Shown here piece by piece: positions 45,536-53,907 of a DNA stretch of 64,000 nucleotides. A program made the translations under genes and the position numbers. The first letter of the stretch is position 1; each line of letters opens with the position of its first letter. This DNA comes from Ornithinicoccus sp045032955 (GTDB taxonomy: Bacteria > Actinomycetota > Actinomycetes > Actinomycetales > Dermatophilaceae). The stretch is taken from positions 221,340 to 285,339 of the forward strand of contig NZ_JBJFZU010000005.1 of the NCBI RefSeq assembly GCF_045032955.1, given 5' to 3'. The notes under the pieces are model-generated. The model was not told the DNA's origin. It was given only the letters and a program-made list of their open reading frames with translations, and made no database searches.

Positions 45536-46749
45536 GCCCCCGGCACGAAGACGCGCCGATGAGCGCTGATGGTCTCCAGCAGGGCTCGTTCCCGGTGCTG
45601 CCAGACCGGGTCCGGGCCGCTGTGCGCCAGGTGCTTGCGCACCATCGCCAGCTCCCCGCTCTCGTCCTGGAAGGCCTCCATCGCCCGCTCCGCGGGCTTG
45701 CCACCGACCCCGCGCGCCCAGTGCCTCGCCCGCCGCCGCTCCCCCGGGTCGGCGATCATCGCCACCTCCGCCGGGGTGTACCAGCCGGCCAAGCCGTAGC
45801 CGGTGAGGGTGTCCCGCACGATCCGTGACTCCCGGACCCTCGCCCAGCGCAGCAGCATCAGGAAACCGATGAACAGCGGGACCTGCACCACAGCGAAGAG
45901 GACGAAGTAGCTGCCCGACGCCGCGACGGCGCTGTAGTTGAAGAGGGCGTGCAGGAAGACCGCCCCGGCGAAGCCGACGAGGACGATCCAGGCCGATCCC
46001 CAGCGACGACGGGTGGTGATCAGCCCCAGCGCCAGCCCGATGCAGACCGTGAACATCGGGTGCGCGAACGGGCTCACCAGGCAGCGCAGCACGAAGATGC
46101 CCACCAGCCCGGCCGGTCCCGCCTCCACGTACATCTGCCCCAGGTAGATGATGTTCTCGACGAACGCGAAGCCGGCCGCCACGATCCCGGCGTAGACGAT
46201 CCCGTCGGTCACCCCGTGGAACTCGCGCCGGGCCAGCCAGAAGATGAGCAGCACCCCCAGCCCCTTGAAGAACTCCTCGGACAGCGGGGCCACCACCACC
46301 GCACCGAGGACGACCGGGTCCTCGTGCATCCCGGCGAAGAAGGCGACCCCGAGCTCGTTCAGGACCAACGCCCCCAGGGTCGAGACGAGAGCCCCCCACA
46401 GGAACGCGAACCACAGCAGCCTGGGCGGCTCCGCCTCCAGCCGGTCCACCCAGATGAACAGGGGTATGACGATGCCCAGGGCGAGGGAGGAGGTCACCAT
46501 CCCGAGCACCGCCGCCTGCACACCCACCGCGGTGGTGACCACCAGGGTCATCGCCAGGCCGGCCAGCCCGAACATGGTCACCGTGACGCTCCACAGCAGC
46601 ACCCTGCGGATGACCGGGCGTCGGGTGGCGTTCGGCGGGGTCGGGGCCGAGGGCTGGAAGGTCATCACCTGGTGCCAGTCACCCCCGCCGGCGGAGGGAC
46701 CCGTGGGGGGAGGCAGCGAGCCGGTCGGCTGCGGGGGCTGGAACACCAT
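45532..46749 (-). CDS. PrsW-family glutamic intramembrane protease
   Basis: 405 residues, about eight membrane helices. Catalytic-type motifs: APLSEEFFKGLGVLL (the EExxK), FAFVENIIYL, SPFAHPMFT and FLHALFNYSA, as in PrsW, which cleaves anti-sigma factors within the membrane. A Pro-rich cytoplasmic N-terminus (1-45) and a C-terminal cytoplasmic region follow. ATG 46749 is preferred over 46779 because TAATCT lies 7 nt upstream, a leaderless-type promoter. Divergent from orn. Confidence 0.88.
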   Translation of the reverse strand: MVFQPPQPTGSLPPPTGPSAGGGDWHQVMTFQPSAPTPPNATRRPVIRRVLLWSVTVTMFGLAGLAMTLVVTTAVGVQAAVLGMVTSSLALGIVIPLFIWVDRLEAEPPRLLWFAFLWGALVSTLGALVLNELGVAFFAGMHEDPVVLGAVVVAPLSEEFFKGLGVLLIFWLARREFHGVTDGIVYAGIVAAGFAFVENIIYLGQMYVEAGPAGLVGIFVLRCLVSPFAHPMFTVCIGLALGLITTRRRWGSAWIVLVGFAGAVFLHALFNYSAVAASGSYFVLFAVVQVPLFIGFLMLLRWARVRESRIVRDTLTGYGLAGWYTPAEVAMIADPGERRRARHWARGVGGKPAERAMEAFQDESGELAMVRKHLAHSGPDPVWQHRERALLETISAHRRVFVPGA

Positions 46750-46790
46750 GGCCGTGAGATTACCGGTAGGTGGAGGCATACCCTGGGTGC

Positions 46791-47405
46791 GTGAGCGCTG
46801 AACGTATCGTCTGGATCGACTGCGAGATGACCGGCCTGGACACCGTGGCCGATGCCCTGGTCGAGGTCGCCTGCCTGGTGACCGACTCCGAGTTGACCGT
46901 GCTCGGCGAGGGCGTCGACGTGGTGATCCGCCCGCCGCAGGAGGCGATGGACCAGATGGGTGACTTCGTGCGCCAGATGCACACCGACTCCGGGCTGCTC
47001 CCCCTGCTGGAGGGCGGGATCACCCTGGAGGAGGCGCAGAACCAGGTGATGGAGTATGTGCGCGAGCACGTCCCCGACGCCCGCAAGGCGCCGTTGGGCG
47101 GCAACACCGTCAGCACCGACCGGGCCTTCCTGGCCCGGGACATGCCCGAGCTGGAGGCCCACCTGCACTACCGGATCGTGGACGTCTCCTCGATCAAGGA
47201 GCTCGCCCGCCGCTGGTACCCGCGCGCCTACTTCGCCGCCCCCCGCAAGACCGGTGGCCACCGCGCCCTGGGCGACATCCAGGACAGCATCGCCGAGCTG
47301 CGGTACTACCGGGCGGCGATCTTCCGGGACCACCCCGGGCTGGACACCACCGCGCTGCGGCAGATCGCCACCGACCAGCAGGAGGCGGGCGCCGCACCCG
47401 GCTGA
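46791..47405 (+). CDS. orn: oligoribonuclease
   Basis: 204 residues; 3'-5' exoribonuclease that finishes RNA decay and cleaves pGpG. DEDDh motifs: IVWIDCEMTGLD, DFVRQMHTDSGL, LGGNTVSTDRAFLARDMP, and RKTGGHRALGDIQDSI with the catalytic His. GTG 46791 has TACCCT 6 nt upstream and no ribosome-binding site, fitting a leaderless transcript. Confidence 0.95.
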   Translation: MSAERIVWIDCEMTGLDTVADALVEVACLVTDSELTVLGEGVDVVIRPPQEAMDQMGDFVRQMHTDSGLLPLLEGGITLEEAQNQVMEYVREHVPDARKAPLGGNTVSTDRAFLARDMPELEAHLHYRIVDVSSIKELARRWYPRAYFAAPRKTGGHRALGDIQDSIAELRYYRAAIFRDHPGLDTTALRQIATDQQEAGAAPG

Positions 47406-47436
47406 GCCTCCGACCGCCGCTTCTCGGCCTCTCGTC

Positions 47437-47454
47437 CTCCTGCCCCGGCAGGAG
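47437..47454 (+). terminator. hairpin after orn
   Basis: CTCCTGCC-CC-GGCAGGAG, a perfect 8-bp stem 31 nt after the orn stop, without a U-tract. Confidence 0.4.
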
Positions 47455-47503
47455 AACGGGAGGTCGTTCTCGTTCCCGGGGTTGACGGCATACCCACCTC
47501 CAT

Positions 47504-47527
47504 GGTTCATTAGTCATGTAATGAACC
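47504..47527. promoter_or_regulatory. operator of the GntR-ABC operon
   Basis: GGTTCATTA (47504-47512) and TAATGAACC (47519-47527), perfect 9-bp inverted halves with a 6-bp spacer, AT-rich, 20 nt before the GntR start. A TTGACG hexamer at 47482-47487 could be the -35 box. Likely bound by the YtrA-type repressor. Confidence 0.82.
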
Positions 47528-47546
47528 ACATGACCAAGGAGGTTGC

Positions 47547-47921
47547 GTGTTCGACGGACGCGAACCGATCTACGTCCAGATCGCCGAGGCGATCCGGGGC
47601 GAGATCCTCTCCGGCGCCCTCCAGGAAGGGGACCAGGTGATGAGCACCACCCAGTACGCCACCACCTACCGCATCAACCCCGCGACCGCCGCCAAGGCGT
47701 TCGCCGAGCTCGTCGACGAGGGGGTCCTCTACAAGCAGCGGGGCGTCGGCATGTTCGTCACCGACGGGGCCGCGGCCCGGCTGCGGAGCAAGGGCAGCGA
47801 CAGCTTCTTCGCGGAGCGCCTCTCCCCCGTGCTGCGCGAGGCCGCCCACCTGGGCATCACCGCCGAGCAGCTCATCACCTACATCAGCGATCAGCACCCG
47901 ACAGGAGGCTCCGACCGATGA
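47547..47921 (+). CDS. GntR-family regulator, YtrA subfamily
   Basis: 124 residues: wHTH with PIYVQIAEAIRGEILSGALQEGDQVMSTTQYATTYRINPATAAKAFAELVDEGVL, then the short dimerisation tail typical of YtrA proteins. This subfamily represses neighbouring ABC transporter operons. AAGGAGG lies upstream of GTG 47547. Stop overlaps the ABC ATPase gene by ATGA. It probably autorepresses through the inverted repeat at 47504. Confidence 0.92.
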   Translation: MFDGREPIYVQIAEAIRGEILSGALQEGDQVMSTTQYATTYRINPATAAKAFAELVDEGVLYKQRGVGMFVTDGAAARLRSKGSDSFFAERLSPVLREAAHLGITAEQLITYISDQHPTGGSDR

Positions 47922-48787
47922 ACGTCACGTTGGAGGACGTCAGCGTCCGCTTCACGGACACCACCGCCCTGGACGCCGTGTCCCTGAGCTGGTCCGAGGG
48001 CGGGATCCACGGCCTGCTCGGCCGCAACGGCGCCGGCAAGTCGACCCTGCTCTCCCTGATCGCCGCCGCACGACGACCCACCTCCGGGAGCGTCCGGGTG
48101 GATGGGCAGGACCCGTGGGAGCGCGGGATGCTCACCGAGCGGATCTGCCTGGTCCGCGAGGGCGGGGACCTGATCGACGAGGAGCCGATCGGCGACACCC
48201 TGGAGATGCTCGAGACGCTGCGCCCCACCTTCGACCGGGCGTACGCCGACGACCTCCTGGACTCCTTCGGTCTCAGCGCCGATACCAAGGTCAACCACCT
48301 CTCGCGTGGCCAGCGCTCCACCGTCGGGGCCATCGTCGGGCTGGCGTCCCGGGCCCCACTGACCCTGCTGGACGAGGTCCACCTGGGCATGGACGCCCCC
48401 ACCCGGCAGCACTTCTACGACGAGCTGATCGCCGACTACGTCGAGAACCCCCGCACCTACGTGATCTCCAGCCACCTCATCGCCGAGCTCGAGCCCATCG
48501 TGGAGACGGTCACCATCCTGTCCCGCGGTGCACTGCTCCTGCAGTCGGGGGCCGACGACGTCCGAGCCCGGGGGCTCACGCTCACCGGCCCGACCGCGAC
48601 GGTGGACGACCTGGTGGGAGGGCTGCCCGTGATCGGCACCCAGGACCTGGGCCCGACCCGCCGGGTCACCCTCTTCGGCGAGCTCGACCAGCACGCCCTG
48701 GAGCACGCCCGCAGCGTCGGCGTCGAGGTCGGCCGTGTCCCGTTGCAGGACCTGTTCATCCACCTGACCGAGGAGGACCACCGATGA
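47918..48787 (+). CDS. ABC transporter ATP-binding protein
   Basis: 289 residues. Walker A GRNGAGKST, signature LSRGQRSTVG (unusual for LSGGQ), Walker B LTLLDEVHLGMD and switch His in ISSHL. The C-terminal ~70 residues form a small extra domain. Coupled by 4-bp overlaps to the regulator and to the permease at 48784, with which it forms one exporter. Confidence 0.9.
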   Translation: MNVTLEDVSVRFTDTTALDAVSLSWSEGGIHGLLGRNGAGKSTLLSLIAAARRPTSGSVRVDGQDPWERGMLTERICLVREGGDLIDEEPIGDTLEMLETLRPTFDRAYADDLLDSFGLSADTKVNHLSRGQRSTVGAIVGLASRAPLTLLDEVHLGMDAPTRQHFYDELIADYVENPRTYVISSHLIAELEPIVETVTILSRGALLLQSGADDVRARGLTLTGPTATVDDLVGGLPVIGTQDLGPTRRVTLFGELDQHALEHARSVGVEVGRVPLQDLFIHLTEEDHR

Positions 48788-49554
48788 GCACCAAGACCGT
48801 CGCCCGACCGGCACCCGAGCCCCAGGCCCTGGGACCGCACTGGCGCCGCAGCTTCGACCTGACCATGTGGATGTGCCTCTACGTCGCCAAGTGGTTCCTG
48901 CTCATCATGCTGGTGATCGGCGTCGGGGTGGCTCTCGTCTACCGGTACAACACCGTTCCCGAGGTCTCGATCGTGCAGTTCGGCCAACAGGCAGGCCTGT
49001 GGTTCGGCTTCTCGATGATGATCATGTGCGGGGTCATGACCCCGACGTACATCATGAACGGCATCACCCGGTCCGGCGCCGCCACGGGGTCCCTGGTGAC
49101 CGCGGCAGGGCTGGCCGCGACGTTCTCGATGAGCCTGGTCCTCCTCCTGATGCTGGAGCGCCCCCTCTTCGGCGCCCTGGGGTGGCGGGCGGGCCTGGCG
49201 GACGACCCGAACGAGCCCGCCGCGGGCTACGCGCTACCGCTCCTGCTCTTCCTGTTCCTTCTCTACTGGGCCGGGAACGTCTCGGGCCTGCTGGTGCACA
49301 CCGCCTACTACCGGCTCGGCGGACTGCTGGGCACGGCGGCCCTACCGCTCACCCTGGCCCCGGTGTTGCTGGCCGCGGTCTACGGGACCAACGCCGGCAC
49401 GCCCTGGGGGACGGCCCAGGACATCCTGCCCACCGCCCTGAGCCTCGACCTCGGCGTCTGGCAGCCGGCGCTGCCGCTGGCCCTGATCATCGTGGCCTCG
49501 GCGGCGCACTACCGGCTGACCATCACCATGGCACTCGCCCCCAAGGAGGCCTGA
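48784..49554 (+). CDS. ABC transporter permease
   Basis: 256 residues, six predicted membrane segments (for example WFLLIMLVIGVGVALVY, LWFGFSMMIMCGVMTPTYIM, LPLLLFLFLLYWAGNVSGLLV, LALIIVASAAHYRLTITMAL). No sequence motif beyond topology. Works with the 47918 ATPase; substrate unknown. Confidence 0.85.
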   Translation: MSTKTVARPAPEPQALGPHWRRSFDLTMWMCLYVAKWFLLIMLVIGVGVALVYRYNTVPEVSIVQFGQQAGLWFGFSMMIMCGVMTPTYIMNGITRSGAATGSLVTAAGLAATFSMSLVLLLMLERPLFGALGWRAGLADDPNEPAAGYALPLLLFLFLLYWAGNVSGLLVHTAYYRLGGLLGTAALPLTLAPVLLAAVYGTNAGTPWGTAQDILPTALSLDLGVWQPALPLALIIVASAAHYRLTITMALAPKEA

Positions 49555-49555
49555 C

Positions 49556-50521
49556 ATGACCACCCCGACCACCGCCCCGGCGCCCCCGGCCCCGGAGACC
49601 GGCACCCCCGTCATCCGGGTGCAGCACCTGCGCAAGGCATACCGGGACAAGGTCGCCGTGCGCGACGTGTCCTTCGAGGTCCGGCGCGGCGAGATCTTCG
49701 GCATCCTCGGCGCCAACGGCGCCGGGAAGACCACCACCGTGGAGATCCTGGCGAACCTGCGCCGGGCCGACGGTGGTCGGGTCGAGGTCCTCGGCGTCGA
49801 CCCTCGCCGACACCCGGCATACCTCAAGGAACGCCTGGGCATCCAGCTGCAGGAGTCCACCCTGCAGGGCCAGATCACGCCGCGCGAGGCGCTGCGGCTC
49901 TATGCGGCGTTCTACCCCGAGCCCGAGGACCCGGAGGTGCTGCTGCGCCTCCTCGGTCTGGCGGACAAGGCGGACACCCCCTTCGACGATCTCTCCGGCG
50001 GCCAGAAGCAGCGTCTGTCGATCGCGCTGGCGCTGGTGGGCCGGCCGGAGATCGCCATCCTGGACGAGCTCACCACCGGGCTCGACCCCCAGGCCCGTCG
50101 GGAGACGTGGGGGCTCATCGAGCAGGTGCGGGACCAGGGCGTCACCATCATCCTGGTCACCCACTTCATGGACGAGGCCGAGCGCCTGTGCGACCGTCTG
50201 ATGGTCATCGCCGACGGCGTGGTGGCGGCGCAGGGTTCCCCTGCCGAGCTGACCGGTGCCGCCGAGGGTGCTCGCTCGTTCCGCATCGCCCTGCCCGACG
50301 GACACCACCCGGACCGACTCGGACTGCCCGTGCTGCCCGAGGTCACCAGCATCGAGCCCGCCCAGCGGGGCTGGACCATCAGCGGCACCGACGCGGTGCT
50401 GCCCGCCGTCGTGCTCGCGCTCAGCGAACAGGGCGTCATCCCGGACGAGGTCCAGACCCGGGCGCGCTCGCTGGAGGACGTCTTCGTCGACCTCGTCACC
50501 ACCACGCAGGAGGCATCGTGA
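49556..50521 (+). CDS. ABC-2 type exporter ATP-binding protein (drug-resistance type)
   Basis: 321 residues. Walker A GANGAGKTT, Q-loop LQESTLQG, signature LSGGQKQRLSIALAL, Walker B IAILDELTTGLDPQARR and ILVTHFMDEAERLCDRL, as in DrrA-like proteins. A C-terminal extension (230-321) ends in LEDVFVDLV. One base after the preceding permease and overlapping the next gene by 4 bp (GTGA). Confidence 0.94.
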   Translation: MTTPTTAPAPPAPETGTPVIRVQHLRKAYRDKVAVRDVSFEVRRGEIFGILGANGAGKTTTVEILANLRRADGGRVEVLGVDPRRHPAYLKERLGIQLQESTLQGQITPREALRLYAAFYPEPEDPEVLLRLLGLADKADTPFDDLSGGQKQRLSIALALVGRPEIAILDELTTGLDPQARRETWGLIEQVRDQGVTIILVTHFMDEAERLCDRLMVIADGVVAAQGSPAELTGAAEGARSFRIALPDGHHPDRLGLPVLPEVTSIEPAQRGWTISGTDAVLPAVVLALSEQGVIPDEVQTRARSLEDVFVDLVTTTQEAS

Positions 50522-51312
50522 CCACCACCGCACCCACCACGACCCACCGCCTGGGCATGCCCGGGCTCGGACGCCTCATCGCAACCGAGTTCCGGCTGTT
50601 CACCCGGGACTACGGCAGCCTGTTCTTCGTTGTCGCCTTCCCTACCGTGCTCCTGCTCGGCATCGGACTCGCCGTCCCGGGGATGCGCGACCCCCTGACG
50701 GACGCCGGGCCCTGGACCGGGTTGCAGGCGCTCGACCTGATGACACCGACGATGATCTGCGTGGCCATCGCCACCGCCGGTCTGTCGTCGTTCCCGACCT
50801 ACCTGGCGGGCTACCGGGAGAGAGGCGTCCTGCGACGACTGTCCACCACGCCGATGGCACCGCAGGGGATCCTGATCGCCCAGGCCGGGGTCAACCTCTT
50901 CTGGCTGATGATCGGCAGCGTCGCTGCGGTCACCGTCGCGGTCGTCCTGCTCGACGTCCCACTGCCCCAGGACTGGGGCCTGCTCCTGCTCACCCTGCCC
51001 CTGGCGATCGGGTCGGTCTTCGGCATCGGACTCATCCTGGGCGGGGTGATGCGCAAGGCGAGTGCGGCCGGCGGTATCGGGATGCTCGTCTACTTCCCGC
51101 TGCTCTTCTTCGCAGGCCTCTGGACCCCGGGGCCGACCATGCCGGAGACGTTGCAGACCATCTCCACCTGGATGCCGCTGGGCGGGGCCAGCCAGGCGAT
51201 GACCACGGCCTGGTTCGGCGTCGGGGACTTCCCGACCGAGCAGTTCGTCTCGATGGGGCTGTGGACGGTGCTCACCTGCACCATCGCGGTCAAGGTGTTC
51301 CGCTGGCGCTGA
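50518..51312 (+). CDS. ABC-2 type permease (DrrB-like)
   Basis: 264 residues, six membrane segments; conserved region YRERGVLRRLSTTPMAPQGILIAQ between helices 2 and 3 and YFPLLFFAGLWTPGPTMPETLQTISTWMPLG are typical of ABC-2 permeases. GTG 50518 overlaps the ATPase stop. Together with 49556 it forms the second exporter of the operon. Confidence 0.93.
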   Translation: MTTTAPTTTHRLGMPGLGRLIATEFRLFTRDYGSLFFVVAFPTVLLLGIGLAVPGMRDPLTDAGPWTGLQALDLMTPTMICVAIATAGLSSFPTYLAGYRERGVLRRLSTTPMAPQGILIAQAGVNLFWLMIGSVAAVTVAVVLLDVPLPQDWGLLLLTLPLAIGSVFGIGLILGGVMRKASAAGGIGMLVYFPLLFFAGLWTPGPTMPETLQTISTWMPLGGASQAMTTAWFGVGDFPTEQFVSMGLWTVLTCTIAVKVFRWR

Positions 51313-51318
51313 CGTCCC

Positions 51319-51789
51319 TCACAGGGGCCCCAGCACCTGAGCAGGCTCCGCTGTCAGCGCGAGGCCGTCGAGGACCCTCAGGAGCTGCCGCTCCTCGTAG
51401 CGGAAGTGGCTCTCCATGATCGCGGCGATCCCCTCCAGGTGGCGGTCGAGCTCGTCCGGCGTGGCCGAGGCCTCGACCGCCTTCTGCAGTCCGCCGACGA
51501 GGTGCCCGATCATCGAGTGGTCCTGCTGCAAGGAGCGCAGCGTCGGTGCCAGCTCAGGGTATGCCGCTGCGACGGCCGGGAAGAGGTGTCGGTCCTCGCC
51601 CTCGTGATGGCCGGTCAGAGCGGCACAGAAGCCATGACAGAAGAGCAGCAGGTCACGTGTGGCGGCTTCGGCGCCACCGTCCTCATCGACAGCGTCCCGG
51701 ACCACCTCGAGGGCGTCCCGCAGCCGCCCGTGCACCTCGCGCAGCTCCTGGCTCCAGGCCACCAGCCTGGTCGTCTCGCCGTCGCTCAC
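51319..51789 (-). CDS. hemerythrin-domain protein
   Basis: 156 residues, four-helix HHE bundle with iron-ligand pattern: His in EVHGRLRDAL, HH and E in TGHHEGEDRHLFP, QQDHSMIGHL and ESHFRYEERQL. Such proteins bind O2 or sense iron/NO. GTG 51789 gives the proper first helix; the longer frame upstream crosses the DinB promoter. Confidence 0.85.
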   Translation of the reverse strand: MSDGETTRLVAWSQELREVHGRLRDALEVVRDAVDEDGGAEAATRDLLLFCHGFCAALTGHHEGEDRHLFPAVAAAYPELAPTLRSLQQDHSMIGHLVGGLQKAVEASATPDELDRHLEGIAAIMESHFRYEERQLLRVLDGLALTAEPAQVLGPL

Positions 51790-51864
51790 GACAGGCGAGA
51801 CTACACCGAGCGCGCTTCTGGTAGAGGTCTGAATGTGACCACAATGGCTCCTACAGTCGGTCAC

Positions 51865-52392
51865 ATGACGAACTCAGAGCGTGACGACCTGCTGGATCTC
51901 CTGCACAAGCACCGGGACCTGTTCCGGCTGACGGTGGCGGGGCTCAGCGACGAGCAGGGCCGGGCCACACCCACCGCCAGCACGCTGTGCCTCGGCGGGC
52001 TGATCAAGCACGTGGCCGCCACCGAGAAGGAGTGGGCGGACTTCATCGTCGACGGGGCGACGACCCAGGGCGACGTCGACTGGGAGGGCATCGACTGGAG
52101 CAACCCACCGACCTGGGCACTGGACTACCAGAACCAGTTCCGGATGCTCCCGGGTGAGACCCTGGCCGGCCTGCTGGCGGACTACGCGGCGGTGGCGGCC
52201 ACCACCGACGAGCTGGTCGCCCGGGTCGACCTCGACGCGCGCCACCCGCTGCCGGAGGCGCCCTGGTTCGAGGCGGGCACCAGCTGGTCCGTCCGGCGGA
52301 CCGTGATGCACATCGCGGTGGAGACGGCCCAGCACGCCGGCCATGCCGACATCATCCGCGAGAGCCTCGACGGTCAGCGCTCGATGGGCTGA
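51865..52392 (+). CDS. DinB-family protein (DUF664-like)
   Basis: 175 residues, DinB four-helix bundle with metal-binding His in GGLIKHVAATEKEW and in HIAVETAQHAGHADIIRESLDG. Some relatives are mycothiol-dependent S-transferases. ATG 51865 is preceded by TACAGT at 7 nt (leaderless type). Overlaps the convergent arsO end by 19 bp. Longer starts at 51844 or 51835 are possible. Confidence 0.86.
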   Translation: MTNSERDDLLDLLHKHRDLFRLTVAGLSDEQGRATPTASTLCLGGLIKHVAATEKEWADFIVDGATTQGDVDWEGIDWSNPPTWALDYQNQFRMLPGETLAGLLADYAAVAATTDELVARVDLDARHPLPEAPWFEAGTSWSVRRTVMHIAVETAQHAGHADIIRESLDGQRSMG

Positions 52393-53450
52393 TCGACGAT
52401 CGTGGCGACCGCCCCCTTGGCGGAGCGCCCCGCGCCGATCAGGGTGGCCGAGGCGAAGCCGGTCCAGTCGCCGTAGCCGAGCAGGTGCAGGCGCGGCTCG
52501 TCCAGCGACCGGGTTCCCTCGGTCCTCGGCATCCCGTCCTCGCGGGTCAGGCCCAGCGGGGCGAGGTGCTGGAGCGTGGGCCGGAACCCGGTGCACCAGA
52601 TGACCGCGTCGCAGGTATGCCCGCTGCCGTCCGCCCAGGCGACACCCTCGACGGTGAGCCGGTCGAACATCGGCCGGGCGTGCAGGACGCCGCGCTCCCG
52701 CGCCTCCCGCACGGGGGGCACCATCACGATGTCGCCCAGCCCGGTCACCCCCTCGGTCTCCCGGCCCGCCCGGCGGGCCGCGTCCCTGCGGGTGGCCACG
52801 TCGAAGAGGACCCGACCGTCCACGTCGTCCGGCATGAACCGCGGCTCCTCGCGGGCGACCCAGAGGGTGTCCGCCACCCGGGAGACCTCGGCGAGGATCT
52901 GCGCGGCCGAGTTCCCGCCGCCCACGACGACGACGGACCGCCCACGGAACGGCTCCGGGCTGCGGTAGTCGACCGTGTGGAGCTGCTCACCGGCATACTC
53001 CTCGTGCCCGGGCCGCAGCGGCAGGTAGGGCGACCCCCAGGTGCCGGTGGCGCTGATCACGTGCCGGGCGTGCCACACCTGGCCGGTGCCGGTCTCGACC
53101 GCCAGCCGCTCGCCCGCGTCCCGCACCGCCAGCACCCGGACCGGTCGGTGCACCGGCAGCTCGTAGCGCTCCTCGTACCGGGTGAGGTAGGAGACGACGT
53201 GGTCGGCGCTCGGGTACTCCTCCCCCTCCTGGGCGGGCATCCACCAGCCCGGCAGAGGGCTGTGCGCGGCCGGGGAGAAGAGGTGCAGCGAGTCCCAGCC
53301 GTGCTGCCAAGCACCGCCGGGGTGGTCCTCGGCGTCGAGGACGACGAACCGCAGGCCCGCCCGCCGCAGGAAGTACCCGGCGGCCAGGCCGGCCTGACCA
53401 CCGCCCACGACGACGACGTCGACCTCGTCGACCTGTGGGACCCCCGCCAT
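52374..53450 (-). CDS. arsO: ArsO-type NAD(P)H-dependent flavin monooxygenase
   Basis: 358 residues. FAD site VVVVGGGQAGLAAGYFLRRAG, FATGY-like ISATGTWGSP, NADPH site VVVVGGGNSAAQILAEV, and terminal AVIWCTGFRP with YGDWTGFASATLIG. Last gene of the arsenic operon, 3 bp after arsC. ArsO is found in ars operons; its reaction with arsenic species is not fully defined. Confidence 0.9.
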   Translation of the reverse strand: MAGVPQVDEVDVVVVGGGQAGLAAGYFLRRAGLRFVVLDAEDHPGGAWQHGWDSLHLFSPAAHSPLPGWWMPAQEGEEYPSADHVVSYLTRYEERYELPVHRPVRVLAVRDAGERLAVETGTGQVWHARHVISATGTWGSPYLPLRPGHEEYAGEQLHTVDYRSPEPFRGRSVVVVGGGNSAAQILAEVSRVADTLWVAREEPRFMPDDVDGRVLFDVATRRDAARRAGRETEGVTGLGDIVMVPPVREARERGVLHARPMFDRLTVEGVAWADGSGHTCDAVIWCTGFRPTLQHLAPLGLTREDGMPRTEGTRSLDEPRLHLLGYGDWTGFASATLIGAGRSAKGAVATIVDQPIER

Positions 53451-53453
53451 CGG

Positions 53454-53879
53454 CTAGGGACGCCCGAGCAGCTCGTCCACCAGGGTGCCCACCCGGGCCC
53501 GGATGTCGTCCCGGATGGGGCGCACGGCCTCGAGCCCCTGCCCGGCGGGGTCGTCCAGCTGCCAGTCCTCGTAGCGCTTGCCGGGGAAGATCGGGCAGGT
53601 GTCGCCGCAGCCCATGGTGATGACGACGTCCGAGGCCTGGACGGCCTCGGTGGTCAGCACCTTCGGCTGCTCCCCGACGATGTCGACACCCTCCTCGGCC
53701 ATCGCGGCGACGGCGACCGGGTTGATCGCCTCGGCCGGCACCGAGCCGGCCGAGCGGACCTCGATCCGGTCACCGGCGAGGTGCCGCAGGTAGCCGGCGG
53801 CCATCTGGGACCGGCCGGCGTTGTGGACGCAGACGAAGAGGACGGACGGCGTGCGGGCGGGCGAGGGCTGCTCGGACAT
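53454..53879 (-). CDS. arsC: arsenate reductase ArsC (low-molecular-weight phosphatase fold)
   Basis: 141 residues. CX5R active site CVHNAGR with Cys17, then MGCGDTCPIFPGKRYEDW with further Cys at 91 and 95. Reduces arsenate to arsenite for export. Actinobacterial forms use mycothiol or thioredoxin; both are possible here. Between the ArsR-ArsC fusion (28-bp gap) and arsO. Confidence 0.93.
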   Translation of the reverse strand: MSEQPSPARTPSVLFVCVHNAGRSQMAAGYLRHLAGDRIEVRSAGSVPAEAINPVAVAAMAEEGVDIVGEQPKVLTTEAVQASDVVITMGCGDTCPIFPGKRYEDWQLDDPAGQGLEAVRPIRDDIRARVGTLVDELLGRP

Positions 53880-53907
53880 GGGGCTCCTTCCGGGAGCTGT
53901 CGACGGT

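Noticed and set aside
46611..46621. Extra copy of the repeat core GACCGGGCGTC in the PrsW gene
   Set aside because: Single, inside coding sequence, no 22-bp partner; expected by chance at this GC content.
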